From Parahalioglobus pacificus (GTDB lineage: Bacteria; Pseudomonadota; Gammaproteobacteria; Pseudomonadales; Halieaceae): a stretch of DNA of 64,000 nucleotides. Shown piece after piece: positions 34,150 to 41,559 of the stretch (position 1 is the first letter of the stretch; every line of letters begins with the position of its first letter). The position numbers were made by a program, and so were the translations under genes. The stretch covers positions 1,674,001 through 1,738,000 of the forward strand of contig NZ_BMYM01000001.1 of the NCBI RefSeq assembly GCF_014652275.1. Direction: 5' to 3'. A model generated the notes under the pieces. It was not told where the DNA came from and did not search any database. It saw nothing but the letters and a program-made list of their open reading frames with translations.

Positions 34150-34902
34150 ATGACTTCTTTCTTTCGGGCCGCACTCGCGGCCCTGACTGCCCTCACAACA
34201 ACAGCCGCACTGGCGGACGAGCCACGATTCACTCTGGAAACGGAGATCGGGGCGGTCTGGCAAGAACGCAACAAGGTACAGAATCCCAACGATAACGAAG
34301 GCGATCGCTTCGAGCTCACTGACATTGCAGGCTCAGGTCCCTGGGCCTCCGCACGTATCAACGCAAACTGGAACATCAGTGGCCCGCACAACTTGCGTGT
34401 GGTTTTGGCGCCGCTTTACTACGAGGAGCGAGGCACGCTAGACGAAGACGTGCGCTTTGACGGCGAGCAGTTCACGGGTGGCACGCCGATAGAGGCCAGC
34501 TATACGTTCAATTCCTGGCGCGTGGGCTACAGCTATCAGTTCTACGACAAGAATGACTGGACGCTGTGGGTGGGTGGCACAGCCAAGATTCGCGATGCCG
34601 AAATCGAGTTAAAGCAGGATGGCACGCGTGCTAGTGACGACGATGTCGGTTTCGTTCCCTTGCTGTATTTGGCGGGCGAGTACCGGATTAACGACCGTTG
34701 GACCTTCAACTTCGATTTCGACGGCCTCGCAGGCGGCCCCGGGCGTGCCTTTGATGTGGGCCTAAAGCTTAATTACGAAGTGTCGGATCAGTGGCGCATC
34801 GGGGCCGGGTATCGCCTGCTTGAGGGCGGTGCCGACACCGACGATGTGTACAACTTTGCCTGGTTCAACACCGCGATGGTTTCTGCGCAGTGGCGATTCT
34901 AA
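34150..34902 (+). CDS. Predicted outer-membrane beta-barrel protein
   Basis: A 250-residue exported protein with a signal peptide ending at ALA-DEP. The mature part is made of alternating amphipathic strands of about ten residues (ASARINANWNI, NLRVVLAPLYYE, WRVGYSYQFYD, WTLWVGGTAKI, LKLNYEVSD). It ends in WRF, and a terminal phenylalanine is the classical signal for the BAM machinery. About eight to ten strands are expected. No named family is recognised. The protein may be a small channel or an envelope marker. It probably shares a transcript with the reductase gene. Confidence 0.7.
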   Translation: MTSFFRAALAALTALTTTAALADEPRFTLETEIGAVWQERNKVQNPNDNEGDRFELTDIAGSGPWASARINANWNISGPHNLRVVLAPLYYEERGTLDEDVRFDGEQFTGGTPIEASYTFNSWRVGYSYQFYDKNDWTLWVGGTAKIRDAEIELKQDGTRASDDDVGFVPLLYLAGEYRINDRWTFNFDFDGLAGGPGRAFDVGLKLNYEVSDQWRIGAGYRLLEGGADTDDVYNFAWFNTAMVSAQWRF

Positions 34903-34920
34903 CGCCCCAAGCGCCTCTCT

Positions 34921-35817
34921 CTATTGCGAAGAAGAAGCTGACTCCTGCAGCGAACGAAGCGCTGCGGGCAGCGGCGCAGTCAGCGCACCCTCAGAACCCA
35001 GCCCAGAACCGGCCCGGATAGCTTCTATCCGGGCATCAATACCGGGGTGAGTTTCGAAAAACACACGCCAGTGGTCATGGCTGTCTGATCCCGACACTGT
35101 CACAAAGAACTCGTCCGCGCCACGCGTGTGGCCATAGTGTGCCTGCAGTAAGTTCAGCGCGTGCGCGTCGGCTTTCAACTCCATCGATCGGTTGAAGCTC
35201 AGTGCCGTAATCAGTGCACCCCCACCGGCGAGACCAATCAGCGGCTGACTGTTGGAGGAACCCAAAACTGTCGACAGGAGAACCTGCAGCACCACGGATC
35301 GGCTTGCCGCCTCTAAGGGGTGGCGCAGTTCAACATGCGCTATTTCATGCGCCAGCACCATGGCAAGACCATTCTCAGTCTTTACAGCATCCAACAGTCC
35401 ACGGGTAACCATGACCTGTGCACCGAGCGTAGCGAAAGCATTCGGCGATGGGTCGTCGATCAATGCGAAGCGATAAGCCTGCTGGGGAACGGCTTGCGAA
35501 TCGCCGCTGGTCGCCAACACTCTCGCTTGGGTTTCCAGCAATTGCGTGCCCAATGTCGAAAGTGCCGCCTGCGCGTCTGCTGAATCAACCAGCGACCCAC
35601 TCTGCTGGAGATAGGATTCGATACCCCCAGATACACCCTGCTCCCATGCGAATGGAATGAGCCTGGCAAGGAAAGGCATGCTGGCACCAACCACCATTGC
35701 CAACAGCGCTGTGGCCAGCAGCACCACGGCGGACAACTGCAGAAACTCGCTCAATGGCTTGGAGGGCGGGGCATTAATACCCTCCGGCAACCGCGGGTTA
35801 CGGCGGGGCGCCCTCAA
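34921..35817 (-). CDS. M48 family membrane metallopeptidase
   Basis: A 298-residue zinc protease. One membrane helix lies near residues 28-52. The active site HEIAH is at 157-161 and the third ligand is Glu213 in SMELKADAHAL, as in the M48 (HtpX/Oma1/BepA) group. It lacks the TPR tail of BepA. The start is TTG, overlapping the upstream YbjQ-like gene as TTGA, with no ATG or GTG that would keep the helix. The gene closes a three-gene unit with two YbjQ-type proteins, which suggests joint work in envelope quality control. That function is inference from the arrangement. Confidence 0.85.
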   Translation of the reverse strand: MRAPRRNPRLPEGINAPPSKPLSEFLQLSAVVLLATALLAMVVGASMPFLARLIPFAWEQGVSGGIESYLQQSGSLVDSADAQAALSTLGTQLLETQARVLATSGDSQAVPQQAYRFALIDDPSPNAFATLGAQVMVTRGLLDAVKTENGLAMVLAHEIAHVELRHPLEAASRSVVLQVLLSTVLGSSNSQPLIGLAGGGALITALSFNRSMELKADAHALNLLQAHYGHTRGADEFFVTVSGSDSHDHWRVFFETHPGIDARIEAIRAGSGLGSEGALTAPLPAALRSLQESASSSQ

Positions 35818-36269
35818 CGCGGAATCATCGCCGTGCCATAGGCCAGTACCTCTACCGACCCGAGCCCCTGGGAAGCGTTTCCCGACACTCGGCTGGTCTC
35901 GAACTTGAGGTTGATGACCGCCTCAGCTCCCTGCTCTTTGGCAGCGGCCTGCAGCCGAAGCACGGCTTCCCTGCGAGCTCGATCGAGCAAGGATTCGTAG
36001 GCATTCACGTTCCCGCCCACCAGGTTTCGCAGTGAGGCGAGCACGCTCTTGAAAAAGTCCACCGAGATCACCACGTTGCCTGACACCAAGCGCGCTTCAT
36101 GATTCAGCTGGCCGGCCAAAGGCAATCGTGAGGTCAGAACGACTAACTGGCGCAGCTGCTCCTCTCTCTCACGAATACTTTCATAGTGCTTATGCTCGGT
36201 GCGACTACCGAACACATAGCCCAGGCACAGCAGCGTCAGGAAAACGGCCAGCTGTATGATGACATCCAT
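35814..36269 (-). CDS. Membrane-anchored YbjQ (UPF0145) family protein
   Basis: A 151-residue protein. An N-terminal helix (IIQLAVFLTLLCLGYVFG) anchors it, and a short coiled coil follows. The rest is a YbjQ/UPF0145 domain: VSGNVVISVDFFKSVLASLRNLVGGNV, AYESLLDRARREAVLRL, EQGAEAVINLKFET and VEVLAYGTAM. The family assembles as pentamers and was proposed to bind heavy metals, though evidence is thin. It is a partial paralogue of the soluble protein upstream. The stop overlaps the M48 protease start by 4 nt, and the upstream gene ends 11 nt away. Confidence 0.82.
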   Translation of the reverse strand: MDVIIQLAVFLTLLCLGYVFGSRTEHKHYESIREREEQLRQLVVLTSRLPLAGQLNHEARLVSGNVVISVDFFKSVLASLRNLVGGNVNAYESLLDRARREAVLRLQAAAKEQGAEAVINLKFETSRVSGNASQGLGSVEVLAYGTAMIPR

Positions 36270-36280
36270 ACCGAGCCCGT

Positions 36281-36595
36281 TTACTCCATTACCACGGCCG
36301 TGCCATAAGCCAATATTTCCGACGCCCCTGCGGTGATTGCGGAGGTTGAAAATCGCACATTAATAACCGCATTGGCACCGATGGCGGCTGCCTGCTCTTG
36401 CATGCGCTGCACCGCCTCCTCGCGGGATTCCTGCAACAGCTCGGTGTAATTGCCCAGCTCTCCGCCGAACAGGTTTTTGAAACCGGCGGCAATATCCTTG
36501 CCTACATGCTTTGCGCGTACCGTACTGCCCTGCACCAAGCCCAGGTGCTCTACCACGCGTTTGCCGGGAATGATCTCAATGTTACTGATAATCAC
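36281..36595 (-). CDS. ybjQ: YbjQ (UPF0145) family protein
   Basis: A 104-residue soluble YbjQ protein covering the full family length. Conserved blocks are LVQGSTVRAKHVGKD, GFKNLFGGELGNYTELLQESREEA, IGANAVINVRFST and EILAYGTAV. The start is GTG with CAGAGA nearby. It leads a leftward set with a membrane-anchored relative and an M48 protease. The role of the family in bacteria is unresolved. The linkage to the protease suggests the YbjQ rings may serve as adaptor or chaperone in membrane proteostasis, which is inference. Confidence 0.88.
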   Translation of the reverse strand: MIISNIEIIPGKRVVEHLGLVQGSTVRAKHVGKDIAAGFKNLFGGELGNYTELLQESREEAVQRMQEQAAAIGANAVINVRFSTSAITAGASEILAYGTAVVME

Positions 36596-36822
36596 GTCTC
36601 TGATTCTCCAGCTAAGATGTCTACACTGTAGAACAGAGGCTGGGCGTTGTGTAGAGGTGCGCAGGCCAAAGGCAAAGCACTCCTGCCGCGTGGGCGTCTG
36701 GCAGTACCTAGACTGAATCTAGTGTTACTCTCGCGACTAGTCATAAGCGATAAGAAGTGGCTGGACACTCCCGATGACCCAAAGTCGTCTCGTTAAGCGC
36801 TTTCTACCTTGTTTATTTTTTT

Positions 36823-36990
36823 ATGATTGCAGCCCGAGAAAAGACGCAATCAGATGTTAAGCACGCCACGCTGGAGCTGGTTTACACGCGGTTCAAAGCG
36901 CCCATCGCCGGTCTTATCGGTGAGTCCACTGGGTATGTCGGAGCGCGCATCCACTGTGGATGGAACTATCCCTGCGCTACTGCGTCCTGA
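36823..36990 (+). pseudogene. Remnant of an RND efflux adaptor (membrane fusion protein)
   Basis: A 55-codon frame whose middle matches the lipoyl-to-barrel junction of HlyD/AcrA-type adaptors. The strong stretch is LELVYTRFKAPIAGLIGE; adaptors normally show a YTRI-x-API-x-G-x-IG pattern here. The helix before it is also in register. The match fades after about 36945, and the frame runs into the 3' end of the cobW gene on the other strand. No other adaptor part or pump gene is present around it. It is best read as a decayed fragment left by a deletion. The other 370 nt of this gap hold nothing else I recognise. Confidence 0.5.
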
Positions 36991-38009
36991 GCGATCAGGC
37001 TATCCAGAAGTCCTTCCTCCCAGCCGGTATCCACAGTGTCGGCGATGATTTCCACCCGGCTTTCCAAACAGTCGTCCAACTCAACCTCGCGTAATGCATC
37101 ACGGGTCATGTTGTACGCGTAGATCCCATCCTCGGTGATAAAAACCGCCTTGAGTCTTTCGACACGCAGCCCTGTGAGAAAGCTAAACAGTTTTGCTTTA
37201 TCGAACACGAGGTCGGGGCGGAATCGCCAGCCTATGCTCTCAAACCCCTCGCCGCTATTCACCGCTACCACGTAGCCGCTTTCCGGAAAGGGAAGGTCCG
37301 TTGCAAGCAGCGGTTGCTCGCCGTGAGCGTGGGCGTGCGCTTTTGCACGCGCATCATAGCTTTCTATGGCGGCGAGGGGCGGCCCAGCCAGCGCTTTCAG
37401 GTCAAAGCGGCCGAACTGCGTTACTTGCAGCGTCGTGCTGGGCTGGCAGTACACGTACAGCAGCGATTCCAGATTGCCGCGATCGGCCTCTGAGTACAGA
37501 TCTTCCTTGTTCGCCACCACAACATCAGCAATTTCCAATTGCTGCAGGAACGTCGGGTGGGTGGTGTATCGTCTGTCTTCCAGATTGCGCGCATCAACCA
37601 GCGTAACGGTGCGTTGCACCGACAGAACGCCTCGGTATTGATCAGACAACAGCGTTTCGATGACTTCCACCGGATGCCCTAAGCCAGTCGGCTCAATGAG
37701 TAGTCGATCAGGCCGGGACTCCCGAAGCAATACATTCAATGCCACCTGCATGGGCAATCCTGCTGTGCAGCACATGCAACCGCCGGGAACCTCGGAGATG
37801 AAGACGCCCACTTGGGTGGTTGTTTGGCCATCGACCAGGCTGCCGTCGATGCCGATCTCGCCGAACTCGTTGATCAGCACTGCCCAGCGCTCATCGCTTG
37901 GCTTCTGCGCAAGCAAGTTAAGTACGGCTGATGTTTTCCCGACACCCAAAAAGCCAGTGATAAGGTTCGTAGGCACCGCCTCAATGCGAGGACTTTCTCG
38001 ATTGACCAT
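36966..38009 (-). CDS. CobW/COG0523 GTP-dependent metal chaperone
   Basis: A 347-residue G3E-family GTPase. The Walker A motif TGFLGVGKTSAVL is at 18-30, and LINEFGEIGID is switch-like. The metal site GGCMCC lies at residues 76-81 (CxCC type), and a HAHAHGE run follows in the linker before the CobW C-terminal domain. COG0523 proteins of the ZigA/ZagA/ZNG1 type carry zinc to enzymes when zinc is scarce. The operon with a Zur-like regulator and hisI supports that role. It begins 26 nt after hisI. Its last 25 bases overlap the adaptor remnant. Confidence 0.9.
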   Translation of the reverse strand: MVNRESPRIEAVPTNLITGFLGVGKTSAVLNLLAQKPSDERWAVLINEFGEIGIDGSLVDGQTTTQVGVFISEVPGGCMCCTAGLPMQVALNVLLRESRPDRLLIEPTGLGHPVEVIETLLSDQYRGVLSVQRTVTLVDARNLEDRRYTTHPTFLQQLEIADVVVANKEDLYSEADRGNLESLLYVYCQPSTTLQVTQFGRFDLKALAGPPLAAIESYDARAKAHAHAHGEQPLLATDLPFPESGYVVAVNSGEGFESIGWRFRPDLVFDKAKLFSFLTGLRVERLKAVFITEDGIYAYNMTRDALREVELDDCLESRVEIIADTVDTGWEEGLLDSLIAQDAVAQG

Positions 38010-38035
38010 AATTGATGGGAGCTTGTGGTAAAAGT

Positions 38036-38479
38036 TTAGGAGGAAGTCGGATTAGCATCGCCGGCAATGACAACGCGATTTTTCTCGTTGTCCACCTGTA
38101 GATAGAAACAGCTCTCACGCCCTGTATGGCAGGCACTTCCCTGCTGCTCAACTTGGCACAAAAGCGCGTCACCATCGCAGTCAAAACTCATGGACACGAC
38201 TTTCTGCACATGTCCGCTGGTCTCGCCCTTGGTCCACAGCGTCTGCCTGCTGCGCGACCAATAGGTCATATTGCCGGTCTCAAGCGTAACGCCCAGCGAC
38301 TCACGATTGACCCAAGCCAACATCAGCACCTGACCCGTATGAGCGTCCTGCGCCACAGCTGGCATCAAGCCACGTTGATCGAACGCAAGCTTATCAAGCA
38401 CATCGGCGAGGGCCAGAGCCGTATCATTGGGCTCAAGCTCAACGGCCTTGAAGAACTGCCGGCTGTTGCTTTCGCTCAC
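38036..38479 (-). CDS. hisI: Phosphoribosyl-AMP cyclohydrolase
   Basis: A 147-residue enzyme that opens the purine ring of PR-AMP, the third step of histidine synthesis, using one zinc ion. LKFDxxGL-like [37 protein letters not shown] and KGETSG are family blocks. The zinc cysteines are in [13 protein letters not shown] and SCFY, all present. The start is GTG at 38479, which overlaps the merC stop as GTGA and has AGAGG 8 nt upstream; the open frame is 11 codons longer. There are no other his genes here. Placement after zur and merC points to a zinc-starvation copy. Confidence 0.9.
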   Translation of the reverse strand: MSESNSRQFFKAVELEPNDTALALADVLDKLAFDQRGLMPAVAQDAHTGQVLMLAWVNRESLGVTLETGNMTYWSRSRQTLWTKGETSGHVQKVVSMSFDCDGDALLCQVEQQGSACHTGRESCFYLQVDNEKNRVVIAGDANPTSS

Positions 38480-38889
38480 GATGTTGCCTCTGTGGGCTGA
38501 CAGACTCTGCACAGAGAGAAGTTTCGGAAGTGGCTGAGAGCAATCATCGCCGCGCCCAGCAGCGTCAATCCACGCTCACCCCATTCACCCAAGGCCTCAT
38601 GCCCGATAATGAATGGAGAACAGAGTACAGCCAGTCCGGCAAGGCCCAGAACAAGCACGGATGCATTCTTGTGTTTTCTGCACCCCATGGTCAATGCGAA
38701 AAGACTCAGTGGCACGACCGCAACCACCATCCACAGATGAAAGGCCTCATCTTCCAGCCCCAAACCCACCAGTGAGGGCATCATCACCAGCGCAACAGGT
38801 GTTACTAGACAGTGCAATGAACACAGCACGGACAAAAAAATCGCAGTCTTATCAGCAGTCGTCTGCACAGCTTCGCTTTGGTACATCAT
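38476..38889 (-). CDS. MerC-domain inner-membrane protein
   Basis: A 137-residue protein with four hydrophobic helices. It starts with the MerC signature [20 protein letters not shown], in which two Cys residues next to a Pro sit in the first helix. A third and fourth cysteine occur in MGCRKH and SLCRVCQP. MerC carries Hg(II) in mer operons, but no other mer gene is here. MerC-like proteins are also found with Zur. The operon implies that this one moves zinc or another divalent ion. Gap to zur is 3 nt, and the stop overlaps hisI. Confidence 0.8.
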   Translation of the reverse strand: MMYQSEAVQTTADKTAIFLSVLCSLHCLVTPVALVMMPSLVGLGLEDEAFHLWMVVAVVPLSLFALTMGCRKHKNASVLVLGLAGLAVLCSPFIIGHEALGEWGERGLTLLGAAMIALSHFRNFSLCRVCQPTEATS

Positions 38890-38892
38890 GAA

Positions 38893-39363
38893 TCAGTTTT
38901 CCGTTGCTGCGTCGCGCGAGCAGGTCTCACAGAGGCAGTTAATTTCAAGCTTAGGTGTCAACAGTGTGTAGTCGGCTTCGTTGACGGTCTTCTTAATGGC
39001 TGTCATCGCGGCCTTCGGAATCACCACTTCTTTCACCTTGTGACAACGACCGCAAATCAGGAACTGCGGCACGCCATGCTCGTGATCACACACAATGTGC
39101 GAGCAAGCAACGTACTTATTGGCCACGTTCAGCTTGTGAGCGAGGTGTTCTTCCTCCAGAAAATCCAAAATGCGGTAAACCGACATGGGCGCCATGGTCT
39201 TGCCAAACGTCTTGCTGCAATAGTCTGCCAACTCGTAAGCCGATAATGCCGACTCAGAGCGCACCAGCCCCTCGAGCACCTGCTTACGCTTAGTGGTCAG
39301 CCTGACGCCACGATCGACACAGTGCTGTTCCGCGCTGGCAATGACTTCCTGAATGCTATTCAT
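38893..39363 (-). CDS. zur: Zur-like Fur family zinc uptake regulator
   Basis: A 156-residue Fur-family repressor. An N-terminal winged helix (RLTTKRKQVLEGLVRSE, then MSVYRILDFLEEEHLAHKL) binds DNA. The structural zinc site is formed by Cys104/Cys107 (FLICGRCHKV) and Cys143/Cys145/Cys148 (CLCETC). Sensing ligands are likely in ACSHIVCDHEHG (Cys87, His89, Cys92, His94, His96). The extra cysteines and the gene company (merC, hisI, cobW) favour Zur over Fur. It heads the operon and a palindrome lies 58-72 nt upstream of its start, which fits autoregulation. Confidence 0.88.
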   Translation of the reverse strand: MNSIQEVIASAEQHCVDRGVRLTTKRKQVLEGLVRSESALSAYELADYCSKTFGKTMAPMSVYRILDFLEEEHLAHKLNVANKYVACSHIVCDHEHGVPQFLICGRCHKVKEVVIPKAAMTAIKKTVNEADYTLLTPKLEINCLCETCSRDAATEN

Positions 39364-39420
39364 GAAACACCTTTACCGTTCTTTTCAGAAGGTGGGCATA
39401 CCAATCCCACAACCCTCAAA

Positions 39421-39435
39421 TGATACAACATATCA
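39421..39435. promoter_or_regulatory. Candidate Zur operator, divergent region
   Basis: TGATA-CAACA-TATCA is a perfect 5-bp inverted repeat with a 5-bp spacer, in an AT-rich window upstream of zur. It resembles AT-rich Zur/Fur boxes in shape. The leftward-facing decamer GTATCATTTG (complement of 39417-39426) recurs rightward-facing at 39504-39513, nearer to the kelch gene. This suggests a paired operator that controls both directions. Confidence 0.5.
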
Positions 39436-39625
39436 AATTTTGAGTCTTCTACGAATTGCCGAGTCGACGCTATCCGCAATGCCCGTATAGACACCACTCC
39501 AGCGTATCATTTGCCGCCTGTTCCAGTGAGGCTGTTTTTCGTAGCATGGCTTTACTACGGAGACGCGGTATTCGTTGAGTCACCGAATACCAGGCCGATG
39601 TACAGCATTTTGGAGAGCGGAACTA

Positions 39626-40603
39626 ATGCAAAGACGACAGTTTATTCAACTCTGCGGCGCGGGAATCGCTGCTATGTACCTGTCTCCGGCGCGCAGTGCG
39701 ACGTGGTCAACAGCGGCGCAGCTTCCTATTCATTTGCAAGAGCTGTACCCGGCAGTGCACAAGGGGCGCCTGCATGTAGCCGGCGGCATTGCATCGCGCA
39801 TGGGAGTGCCCTACTTCACCAACAGAAATTTCGCCTTTGATCCGTCGGCGGACAAATGGCACGAGATGCCTGAACTGCCCGAAGACTTGCACCATCCCGC
39901 ACTGGTAAGCACGGGCGAGGAACTACTCAGCATTGGCGGTTTCAACGGTGCATACAGCCATGTATGGCGAATGCGCGACTCGGTTTATCGGCTCGCAGAG
40001 GGCGGCTGGGAAACGCATTCAACGTTGCCCACGGCTCAAGCGGAGGGCGTAGCAACCTTCCACAACGGGCGTATCCATATCGTCACAGGACAGCAGCCAC
40101 GCGGCAGTGCCAATACAGATCGCAGCGATCATGTTGAGGGGACGCTCCACTGGTATTGGGATGGCGACGCATGGCGCGACCTTGCGCCCATACCTACGCC
40201 CCGCAACAGCGCCACTGGTGACTGGGTTGGCGATCAGATGATTGTCACCGGAGGCCGCACTGCTGAGGGCAATCTCAGCGTTACGGAAATCTACGACGCC
40301 AACTCTGACAGCTGGCACATGGCCGCCCCACTCCCGCTTCCGCAGGCGGGCACTGCCAGTGTTGTCGCAGACGGTAAGTTGATCGTTTTTGGCGGCGAGA
40401 TATTTCAGCCAGAAGCGGGCGTCTTCGGCGAGGTATGGAGCTATGACATCCAGGCCGATACATGGTCAGCCCTCCCTGATATGCCAACTCCTCGGCACGG
40501 CATAGGCGCAGGTATCATCGATGGAAGAATCTACGTGATAGGTGGCGCCACCGAGCCCAGTGGACGTGGCACCAGTGATCTTAACGAGGTGCTATCTCTA
40601 TAG
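39626..40603 (+). CDS. Exported kelch-repeat beta-propeller protein
   Basis: A 325-residue protein. The ATG at 39626 yields a Tat-like signal (QRRQFIQLCGAGIAAMYL, cleavage near ARSA). The mature part contains six kelch-type blades, each with a paired-glycine strand and a downstream Trp: LHVAGGIASR, LLSIGGFNG, MIVTGGRTAEG, LIVFGGEIFQ and IYVIGGATEPS, with WHEMPELP, WRDLAPIPTPRNS, WHMAAPLPLP and WSALPDMPTPRHG between them. Kelch propellers bind proteins or sugars; sialic acid mutarotase NanM is one exported example. No sialic acid genes are seen. It diverges from zur and may share its operator region. Confidence 0.85.
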   Translation: MQRRQFIQLCGAGIAAMYLSPARSATWSTAAQLPIHLQELYPAVHKGRLHVAGGIASRMGVPYFTNRNFAFDPSADKWHEMPELPEDLHHPALVSTGEELLSIGGFNGAYSHVWRMRDSVYRLAEGGWETHSTLPTAQAEGVATFHNGRIHIVTGQQPRGSANTDRSDHVEGTLHWYWDGDAWRDLAPIPTPRNSATGDWVGDQMIVTGGRTAEGNLSVTEIYDANSDSWHMAAPLPLPQAGTASVVADGKLIVFGGEIFQPEAGVFGEVWSYDIQADTWSALPDMPTPRHGIGAGIIDGRIYVIGGATEPSGRGTSDLNEVLSL

Positions 40604-40733
40604 AACCCGCCCCTGATCCCAACGAACGCCTGACCTTGTTCGTCCGCGCAAGGAGTTCCATCGATGACTTGTCGTTCGTGCTCGCACGGCGAGGCCCGAT
40701 ACCAAAACCGCATTCACTCTTACACAGATACGC

Positions 40734-41387
40734 CTAGAGCGACGACGCCTCTACGGTGGGCACTAATCCAAACTTCGCAGCGGCAATCAATGCTTCTGTC
40801 CTGTTACGAACACCCAGAACCTTGAAAGCACTGGACAGATGGGCTTTCACCGTTCCCTCAGCAATGCCCAGCTCCGATGCAATGACTTTATTGGCCTTAC
40901 CCTGAACCGCTAGTAATAGCACGGAGGTCTGCCTCTCGCTGAGCAAATCCGCCTTTTCATCGCCACGCTCTGGCGACTCTCCCGGCGATCCGCTCAAAAG
41001 TACAGAAGGTGGCAAATAAACACCCCCGGCCAAGATCAGCTTCAACGCGGCAATAAGCACTTCGGGGCTGGCAGACTTGGGTACAAACCCTGAGGCACCA
41101 GCGTCAATGGCCTGTCTGATTAACGAGGGATCTTCCTCGCCAGAAAGCACGATGACAGGTGATCCCGGTGCTGCTCGCAGGAATTGACCGAGCGCATCCA
41201 GCCCCGATGTGCCCGGCATATGGAAATCCATGAGCACCAGGTCAAACCCCGAAGAGGATCTCACCGCGCTTACCGCCGCATCCAGTCCGTCAGCCTCCTG
41301 AAACGAGAGCCGGTCATCCATATCATCAAGCAGAAACCTCAACCCTTGACGGAACAACGCGTGGTCATCAACCAACAGAATTTGCAA
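40734..41387 (-). CDS. NarL/FixJ-type response regulator
   Basis: A 217-residue two-domain regulator. The receiver domain holds the acidic pocket LLVDDH, the phospho-acceptor Asp54 in LVLMDFHMPGTSG and the lysine Lys104 in GFVPKS. The C-terminal LuxR helix-turn-helix is LSERQTSVLLLAVQGKANK with IASELGIAEGTVKAHLSS. The start is TTG with GGAG 6 nt upstream. The hybrid kinase gene lies 172 nt upstream on the same strand, so they form a cognate pair. The target genes are not evident. Confidence 0.92.
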   Translation of the reverse strand: MQILLVDDHALFRQGLRFLLDDMDDRLSFQEADGLDAAVSAVRSSSGFDLVLMDFHMPGTSGLDALGQFLRAAPGSPVIVLSGEEDPSLIRQAIDAGASGFVPKSASPEVLIAALKLILAGGVYLPPSVLLSGSPGESPERGDEKADLLSERQTSVLLLAVQGKANKVIASELGIAEGTVKAHLSSAFKVLGVRNRTEALIAAAKFGLVPTVEASSL

Positions 41388-41559
41388 CCTTCACTCCAGT
41401 ACGATGCCGACAGTCACCCGGCGTTTTGCCTAATCCTTTGGCATAAACCAAGATCGCGTTGAGTTTAGCCACCAAACCCGCATGATTACAAACCGCGAGG
41501 GGACAGAAAGGACTTACTCGGAGTGGCAGCAGAAATGCTCTCTCCACGGAAACTCCCAA

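Noticed and set aside
38476-38889. Mercury resistance operon
   Set aside because: Only a MerC-type protein is present, with no merA, merT, merP or merR; the neighbours are zinc-related.
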